Source: Lasioglossum baleicum (lineage: Eukaryota; Arthropoda; Insecta; Hymenoptera; Halictidae). From it: a stretch of DNA of 64,000 nucleotides. The DNA lies in assembly GCF_051020765.1 (NCBI RefSeq), contig NC_134935.1, positions 3,101,579-3,165,578 on the forward strand, in the 5' to 3' direction. The notes beneath the pieces are model-generated. The model was given only the letters and a program-made list of their open reading frames with translations. It was not told where the DNA came from and searched no databases. Shown here one piece after another: positions 56,594 to 64,000 of the stretch. Position 1 is the first letter of the stretch, and each line of letters begins with the position of its first letter. Both the position numbers and the translations under genes were made by a program.

Positions 56594-56629
56594 ATTTAGA
56601 ACATTGAAATCATTGACGTAGGGTATTTT

Positions 56630-57240
56630 CCTCGGTTCCGGTCGGGTCGGGAACCCGAATCCGATGGAATCGGATTTTACTCTTTCTTTAATTATTATTG
56701 GATTTAGTAGTAATTACAATACAATATTGCTGTTATTGTCGATGACAAAAAATCAAGTGTGATAAGAGTATTCACCTAAAATTTAAAATAAAATAGTTTT
56801 CATACAATGCGACGCACTGTTTTCTTTTCTTAATATAGATTTAAAAAATTTAGAATACGAAAACATTTAAAAATCTGGAAGAATGCGTATAACATCAGAT
56901 TGAGGAACCATCCAACCCGCGACATAATATTCGGGTACTCGAACATCATAGACTTTCGGGTTCCCGTCCCGACCCGATCATTACTCAATGCGACTTCGAC
57001 TTCGGGCACCCGAAATTGCCGAGTTCATTAAACATACGTTTAATGAATCGGGTCGGGTCGGGTCGAGACTCGAAAATTTGTCGAATGTCATAAATTTTCG
57101 GGTTCCCGACTCGATTCCGACTTCGAGTACCCGAGTATTCGAACCCGACATTGTTGTGTACGCGCCCATTACTACCGTTTTGCTTGCCAAGTATTTAGCG
57201 GAACCAGTTTTCATCGACGCCAGTGTTCATTGAAGGCAGC
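56630..57240. repeat. Element rich in CGGGTCGGG / CCCGACCCG motifs
   Basis: GGTCGGGTCGGGAACCCGAA at 56,640, CGGGTTCCCGTCCCGACCCG at 56,960 and GAATCGGGTCGGGTCGGGTC at 57,045 recur on both strands. The two short frames here arise from the motif. Confidence 0.65.
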
Positions 57241-57645
57241 AATAGACTTCAGCAACGGTAATGTCTTCTCGGTAGTACTTTTCTTATCAGCAAGCCAAAG
57301 CACTTATATGTATGTATATGCAGCGGTGCGCGGTCAATGTTCGCTTTTATTGCCCACTTAGCTCTCAGTCGCGAGCTACCTTTATCAATACTAAAGATCG
57401 GGCTTTGCAGTTGACTCGTGTTTCACTCTTACTCTCGTGGGACATCAATCTCAATCAGTCCCTCCTGGCTTTCATAAAACTGTGCAGTTACTAAATAATT
57501 CGAGTGAAATTATTGTTCGAAAATCGTTAGCCTCGAGGAGATTATCGGAAAAGAAATGCACTTGGAATTGTTAGAGGTTCCGTGTACAGTAACGGAGACA
57601 GCTGCACACAGAAGTTCAATTTTCTTGAAAATTCCTTTATATTAT

Positions 57646-57887
57646 CCCTTTGCACTCGAATGGCGAGTCTGAGAAGCCACTAAAAATTACCATACCATTA
57701 TTCAAAACAGTTTTAACATTATTAAGTTTGTCTGTATTCTATAAATTGTAAGAAGTGTCAACTTTTATATAAGAAATTAGGTTCTATTTGATGTGCACAA
57801 TGTAAGAAAGAATACATAGAACAAAAATTATCTGGGTTGAAACAAATATCTCGATTTTGGAATTCAAATTGCTTCGAATGCAAAGGG
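57646..57887. mobile_element. TTAA-type MITE
   Basis: TTAT CCCTTTGCACTCGAAT at the left, ATTCAAATTGCTTCGAATGC...AAAGGG TTAA at the right, 242 bp. One base of the left TTAA has mutated. Confidence 0.82.
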
Positions 57888-58685
57888 TTAACAATCAAGG
57901 GGTGAATCGATGATACTTACATGTAATTCAAATATTTTTCAGATTTTCCTTTCGCGATTAAGAATACCATAAACTTAAAGATCGAGACCTCCTATTTACA
58001 ACGACACCACATCAGTTGACATTGGTAGCCGCATCTGATGTGTAGGACCTATTCCCAGTCAGATCTGGCATTTAGCCCAGTGCACAGTGGGCCAGAAGCC
58101 CGCTTTTTGTCCAAAAATTTTGCCCAAATCCAAAATATTATTCATTTCAGATGATTCTGTGATGAGATACAGCGTCCAAAAGACAAAATCATAAAATTCA
58201 AAGTAAAATTGAACCACACCAAGTTGGAATATGAGAAAACGGATTTTAATAGTGGTTTTATATGTGTTACGAGCTGCACTTCAAGTATATAATCCAGTTT
58301 TTAGCATTTTTCAAATCCATATACAAATAGTGCAAAGTTTCAACAATTTCAACTTTTTGAACGATTTTAAAAAAGTGCTTACATATCTTTGACATGAAGA
58401 TTGCTTTATATGAAAATTTAGTCGTTAAAGAAAGGGAATATATGTAGAGGTTTTAGCTGCTAATTCCTGCACGTTTCATTTTTATACAGATTTTAAGAAC
58501 TAGACGCACGAGATATTTGACAACAACATATTCTTCATTTTTAGACAACATAGAAGTGTTGTAGAATTAGGATATTCAGTATAATATTATTTCTGATGAT
58601 GTTGTACCTATATTAGGTATACTAAATACATTTTAATTCAATATGAACGTATTTTTAATTTTGGGCACAAGAAGCGTGTTTCCGA

Positions 58686-59465
58686 CAGAGTTGTGCAAAA
58701 TTACAATTGAATTACTCCAGAATTATAATTACATTCTACTTCAGTTATATTGTAATTTATAATTCAGATCTTCATTCAATTAAATTACAAGGTAATTCGT
58801 AATTGCAAAGGAGTACAATTACAAAATACATTGTAATTCAATTATATTGTAATTTATAATTCAGATCTTCATTCAATTAAATTACAATGTAATTCGTAAT
58901 TGCAATGGAGTACAATTATAAAATACTTCGTAATTAAATTACATAAAATAGCGTTACGTATTATGAACGAGGGCGAGGAATATGTAGAAACTACGCCGCA
59001 CAGACACTAAACAAGTCTATGAAAGTAAAACATAAAAATATATCGCACTTCTTCAAAGTTCTGGGCTATAGTTTGGAGAGCTGCATTTTAATTATATTGT
59101 ATTTCAATTATATTGTATTTCAATTATATTGTATTTCAATTATGTTGTATTTCAATTATACGTTGTATTTCAATTATATTGTATTTCAATTATACATTGT
59201 ATTTCAAATATATCGTATTTCAATTATACATTGTATTTCAAATATATCGTATTTCAATTATACATTGTATTTCAATTATATTGTATTTCAATTACACATC
59301 TGATTAAAATACTTAGTAATTGAATTAAATTGTATTTCAATTATATAGTAATTCAGTTACGGCGTAATTGAATTACTATTAATTGATATACAATGTAATA
59401 CAATTACGCCGTAACTGAATTACTTTATAATTGATATACAATGTAATTCAATTAGCACAACTCTG
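58686..59465. mobile_element. hAT-type MITE made of AATTACAATTG-like repeats
   Basis: CAGAGTTGTGC at the left, GCACAACTCTG at the right, perfect GTTTCCGA duplication. The body is iterated variants of TAATTGAATTACAATTA in both orientations. Confidence 0.92.
59092..59310. repeat. 16-bp minisatellite, about 13 units
   Basis: ATTTCAATTATATTGT and variants repeat head to tail with 1-2-bp length changes. The translated YFNYIVFQLY peptides are artefacts of this array. Confidence 0.92.
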
Positions 59466-59779
59466 GTTTCCGAACCATTGAGAGCATTGCTAACACAATT
59501 TTTCAAATATTTTTAATGATCTGACAAAAATGTATCCAACAAAAGTTGATCAGTATTCACTTTTCTGCAAATGTCAATATTAATGTTAACTTTTTTCATA
59601 AAAAATGAAGGTCACCTCAATTTTTTAAACGTTAACATATATTTCTTACATCATAATATTTTAACCGGTAGTGATACAAATTCGACGACCTATATTAACA
59701 TAACAATAAATCCTGAAATAACGTTACAATAATTTTGACTACAAAAAGCGGGCTCCTGGTCCATTGTGCAGACGAGCTA

Positions 59780-61090
59780 ATTACACACAATCATTTCAAA
59801 AAGTACGGAGGTAGCAAATTTTATTCAAGTATTACTTCCGTATCTAGAAATCCATCAAGCTTTCTTTCTACTCCGAAAGCCTTTCTCCGACAGGCTTTTT
59901 TACCAACATTTTTTTACCTTATTCAGAGCGAGTGGACGAATAAAAAGATTCTTAATTAAACCAGAGTCCTTCGAAGTACTCGTTGATCAATATTCTTCTC
60001 GATTGACACTGGCGTCGATGAAACCCTTTTTCGAAAAATCCTCGGTAAAACCTGAGAAAATATACTTCTCCGGAAATGAATGGATCCGAGGATGGTTACC
60101 TGGTGCCTAAATAAGGAACCCGAGTCAATTGACGAGTCTTCCCGGTTAACAGGATAATCAACCTAAATCCACAACCACTGCGAGTCAACATACATGTGGC
60201 GTCGGATGAATTGTTTCGGATGATCCTGGCGGGTCTGTTTGAAAACGGTCGATGCGCGGTTGTTGAAGAGCGCCGTTCGACAGACTTGTTCCTCTTCAGG
60301 GCTACTCGAGGCAGCCTTGGTTCGTCGTGCTCGGCCAGGACTCGTATACTGAGCATGCAGCGATATCGAGACCAACGATACAAAATTACAAACAGTGTTT
60401 GCTGCGTGTACGAGAGATACATTGATTACGTGTCGAACGAGTGTAACGGGGTGGAGTTAGGCGAGATCCAGGGAGTCGTGGGAGCTGTGGATAGATTAGG
60501 ACGTATTATGTATATATAGATATTGTGTCTCTCTCTTTGATTTTCGTGTACGTACCTACTACGCTCGTCTGATCTACTCTGGTGTCGGCAGGCCGCGTGA
60601 GGATCCCGTCGCGAGATCTCCAACACCGCGAGAGCCCGCGTCGGGATCGTAAGCAATAGTTACACAGCTAAAACGTTTCACTATCTAATCGACTAGCAGA
60701 GTACGCAGCGTGGAAGAGATGTCGCGACCCTCTTCGAGCCGATGGTCGAAGTAAAAGTCCTACGATTTTCCGGTGTGCTTATAAACCGGGAAAAGAGACA
60801 CGCCCCGATCGCACCGCGCCAAGAAAATTCAAGCGAATTCTTATCGGGAGCACTCTATCAGGAAGATAGAGGGTATTCAGTAATGGAAGGGATAACCAAC
60901 TTGAGGAATCTATGATGAGGCATTAGTCTCGCTGAAAATAGGGGACTCCCCCGCTCTTCCTACGAGACCTCCGTCACCTAGATCACCTAGGTCTCAACTG
61001 ATCTTTCCGAGCTTCTCTCGAGGGCTGCGAAACGGCTGCGCTATTGGTTCCGGTTCTTGAAACAGTTCCGCACCACCGGTATTTTCTACG
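59780..61090. other. Upstream stretch, GC-richer, no gene resolved
   Basis: About 1.3 kb with overlapping open frames on both strands (60,096-60,519) but no recognisable domain, coiled coil or splice-consistent brp exon. A non-coding 5' exon or promoter could lie here, but I cannot show one. Confidence 0.45.
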
Positions 61091-61098
61091 CTAATTAT

Positions 61099-61285
61099 TA
61101 GATAGCGGATCTTTATGCAAAGTAAACATTTTTTACCTGAATTGCAACGAACTGAAAGATATTTATTTTCTTTTTTAATGCGGTTAATAGGTTGAAAATA
61201 GTGTAACAGGTTTTTCAAATTCTTCTAATGTTGTCACTGTTTTAAATTTCCGTAATTCCCATAAATACATGAAACCCGCTGTCTA
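61099..61285. mobile_element. TAGACTGCGG-family MITE, copy 5
   Basis: TAGATAGCGGATCTTTATGC at the left, ACATGAAACCCGCTGTCTA at the right, 187 bp. Confidence 0.82.
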
Positions 61286-61667
61286 CTATAATTATACGAT
61301 TTTAGGCACTATTTTACAGTCCGTACTTAAGGTGGGATCTCCTAAGCGTGTCTGGACGCAGCGTTTTGCTAATTTGTGCGTCTGGACCTTAGACTATAAC
61401 TTATACATAGACCCGACATAGTTATAGGCACAGCTTACTCTAGTACTAGCCGTGCTGAACAACGTGGCAACACCGCTGTGTTTGGAGATCGGGAGTCCTA
61501 TTTTCAATAATGGCAGTTTGTGTTTGGGATTATAATTAACGCTTTTCTTTCATAGAAAATTAGGTCAAAATACACAATTCTTTATTAATTATGTGTATAA
61601 GCAATATATAAATATTATAACTATGATAAGTAGAAGTGATATTAAAGTATACGAATATCTACATCTA

Positions 61668-62389
61668 CAGAGTGCGGCGCAAATTAGTCTCCACGATTTT
61701 TCAGCCCCTTCGGGTGGTCGGACGGAAAAGTGTTTCGTACCAAAGTTAATCAGTATTTAAGCGACAAGAAATTGTAATTTTTTAAATTAAAAAAAATCGA
61801 TTTTCAAAAATAAAATCAAGGTCGCTGTCATATCTTTTAATGGAACTGGGTATTTTTAATGTCTTAATATTGTAGGCGACGTCGAAACGAATTCAACGAC
61901 TTTCAGATGACCTTGAAAGAAAATATCGCCATGGATCGCGATTGCCAGAATATTTTAAATAATTTGACGGTCCGTAATAGCAACGCCTCACATTTAGAGG
62001 TAAACAAATGAACGTAAACATTGCTTCATAACTTAACTCACCAAAAAGCTAATTTATACGGAACCAAATTGAAAACACAAATGTTAAACATGTACATGTA
62101 ATTAATGAATAATTAAATCAAATTTCAAGGTCATCTGAAAGTCATTGTATAGCAGGTCGTTGAATTCGATTCGATGTCGCCTACAGTATTATGAAGTTAA
62201 AAATACCCAGTTCCATTAAAAGATATGACAGCGACCTTGATTTGTTGTTGAAAATCGACTTTTATTAAAATTTAAAATATTGCAATTTCTTGTTGGTTAA
62301 ATACTGATTAACTTTGGTACGAAACATTTTTCTGTCAGACCATCCGAAGGGGCTGAAAAACCGTGGGGACCAATTTGCGCCGCACCCTG
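61668..62389. mobile_element. TA-flanked foldback, about 290-bp arms
   Basis: CAGAGTGCGGCGCAAATTAG after TA pairs with AATTTGCGCCGCACCCTG before TA. Pairing continues through CTTTGGTACGAAAC and CATTAAAAGATATGACAGCG. Confidence 0.9.
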
Positions 62390-62976
62390 TATAAGGTAAT
62401 ATATTATAAAATCGCCTTAAAGGATAACTTTGTAATTGTTGTAAATTTCCTTACCACGCGTTACCCTTTTTTTGTAAGTTTTAAGTTAGGTATATTGATA
62501 TATATGTATATCCCGGATTCTCGCAGTGTTGCCATTTTTACCTTCAGCACGGCTAGTACTAGAATAGGCTGTGGTATAGGATGTGCATAGGACGCAATGT
62601 TCCAAGATAACGGAGTATCTGGTGCCCACAAGTCGCGACGCAAGATAATTCAAAATGGTGGATAGCGATATAAAAGCGAGGTACATATACAAGTATATTT
62701 ATGCATTGTTTCGTAAACGTTTGGAAAAAATGGTGCAAACTCGTTGCATAAAGAATTGTAAGGGACGACAAAACCGTGATATTCAAATATATCTTTTCAA
62801 ATATATATTCTTTTTTTTTTAATAAAGTAAGTTGTGAGGAAATAAATACAGATTTCATATTATCAACGACTACATCAAAGTTTAACCTTTTCCAAATTAT
62901 AATTAGCAAAATGAGTTGGCCATATTAAAAATAATATGAGTAAAGTAAAAATGAAAAAGTAATAAAATAAAATATA

Positions 62977-63670
62977 CAGGGTGTCCAAGCTAACTTGACC
63001 ACCTTGAATATCTTGCTTACTTTTAATAATAGAAAGAAAACGTTATAGAATATATTAACCTAACCGAAGGGACAATATAATGATTCGGAAAAACGTTTTT
63101 CAAGGTCATTTTTTCTAGATATCAAGGACATCAATTTTTTTATCGCGGTGTAATAGTAGCCCAACCAGCACAGATACAGCTCAAAGATAGCAGAAAGATG
63201 TCTGCCTCCAGACATTCAGATGTCCGAAAGATGTCGGCAAATGTCTCCGGAAAGTCTCTCTTCAATGACATATTATACAATGTCCTTCGTGTGACCTTGG
63301 GTATGAAAAATCCAAAAAACATTACAGGTATTATCAGTGATTAATTTACTACACTAATTGATTTGGTTGAACCACTTTATTTCAATAAATGTTCGAAATG
63401 ATAACCATTGTTTTCAATACATTGTTGTACGTATACGGAAAATAAATGATTCTCTGGCGTTTAAGAGTATTGTTTATGAACACCCAAGTAGTCACAAGTA
63501 TCCACGTACGTCCCTAAAACGTACGCAGAATGGACGTAGGACGTTTGGACGTGAACCGTACGTTTTAGGGACGTACGTGGCTACTTGGGCATGTTCCAAC
63601 AATAGCCGAAGATATGAAGATGCGTATTAGAACTGGATGTTCTAATATTAGCAATGAAACGATCTTTCAT
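62977..63670 (+). mobile_element. Left end and transposase remnant of a mariner-like element
   Basis: CAGGGTGTCCAAGCTAACTT after TA is a mariner-like end. Downstream, VYEH (interrupted) then VPTIAEDMKMRIRTGCSNI resembles the C-terminal PPTTVADMKERIVRACASI of the transposase at 5,073. The middle of the gene is missing; a small insert lies near 63,155-63,290. Confidence 0.6.
63483..63589. mobile_element. 107-bp palindromic MITE
   Basis: CCCAAGTAGTCACAAGTATC pairs with CGTGGCTACTTGGG, and ACGTACGTCCCTAAAACGTA with its inverse. It interrupts the transposase remnant. Confidence 0.85.
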
Positions 63671-64000
63671 TACTAATTATGAAGCAATTTTGCTAGTTAT
63701 CAAACAAAATCAATGTTTCGATCCTAGTTTGGATCCTTTTCAAGATTTATTTGAATCGCGCCTGTAAGGTAAATATGTTATAATAATTTCAAAAACTATT
63801 AAATGATAGAATATAAGGAATATTGTTCATAAAAACTCAATTTTCCAACAAACCTTACTTTTGTCATTATCTAAAAATTTTGAACTAGCTGTTTCTCACA
63901 TAAAATTAACTGTATGAAACTGATTCCAATGAAAGTAGAACGTTAATAACGATTTACCATCAAGGTATATTCGTAAGAGTGGATTTAAGAACATACTATG
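63655..64000. mobile_element. Penelope-like terminal fragment at the window edge
   Basis: AATCAATGTTTCGATCCTAG and AGTTTGGATCCTTTTCAAG are the inverse of 41,920-41,970. From 63,855 on, CTTACTTTTGTCATTATCTA through GATTTAAGAACATACTATG repeats 41,252-41,397 in direct orientation. So terminal sequences occur here in inverted and direct form, as in Penelope-like elements. Confidence 0.72.

Larger units (their letters stand above)
58080..59772. mobile_element. Outer element with GTGCACAGTGGGCC ends
   Basis: GTGCACAGTGGGCCAG and AAGCCCGCTTTTTGTC at the left match the inverse ACAAAAAGCGGGCTCC and TGGTCCATTGTGCAG at the right. It hosts the hAT MITE below. No coding capacity seen. Confidence 0.7.

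Noticed and set aside
59019..59323. Three overlapping frames encoding YFNYIVFQL repeats
   Set aside because: All frames of a 16-bp minisatellite are open; no sign of selection on any one.
60196..60519. 107-codon plus-strand open frame
   Set aside because: An equally long frame lies on the other strand; no domain, codon pattern or splice context supports either.

Overview
The window is animal, most likely insect, nuclear DNA. It carries one spliced gene on the minus strand with GT-AG introns, and its introns are packed with DNA-transposon debris. The gene is the insect active-zone scaffold bruchpilot (brp; ELKS/CAST/ERC family). The protein family, the mariner, hAT, TTAA and Penelope families and the long TE-filled introns fit a hymenopteran, perhaps an ant. 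That placement is inference; I could not search a database.

I resolved 17 coding exons between 55,032 and 843. They run right to left, and every junction phase agrees. They add up to 2,174 codons including a stop, the C-terminal 2,173 residues of the protein. The N-terminal exons and the promoter lie beyond the right edge. Exons 1-4 carry the ELKS-homologous coiled coil. Exons 5-9 carry the long arthropod coiled coil, with a 2.2-kb exon 9 rich in glutamine. Exons 10-16 lead into a second ELKS-like C-terminal stretch. Exon 17 is a candidate acidic tail. Exon 12 is a 58-nt exon that is easy to miss.

No other intact gene, tRNA, rRNA or CRISPR array was recognised. The introns hold: hAT-type elements with 8-bp target duplications; TTAA-flanked piggyBac-like MITEs; TA-flanked Tc1/mariner-type elements, many with inverted repeats of 200-400 bp; a Penelope-like retroelement remnant; and several very long palindromes. 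Broken transposase genes are recognisable at 5.1-6.1 kb (mariner-like, DD41D spacing), 9.3-9.6 kb (mariner N-terminus), 12.1-13.1 kb (hAT), 28.2-28.4 kb (hAT C-terminus) and 40.4-41.1 kb (Penelope-like RT end plus GIY-YIG).

Layout by region. 0.8-9.1 kb: 3' exons; one intron is a four-deep nest of transposons. 9.1-17.6 kb: exons 9-12, with a composite TE filling intron 11. 17.6-23.4 kb: intron 8, holding TE copy 1 with a 654-bp palindrome. 23.4-24.5 kb: a compact cluster of exons 5-8. 24.5-39.6 kb: exon 4 and large introns with TE copy 2. 39.6-55.0 kb: exons 1-3 with two very large introns. 55.0-64.0 kb: upstream intron or flank made of nested hAT, TA and Penelope debris.
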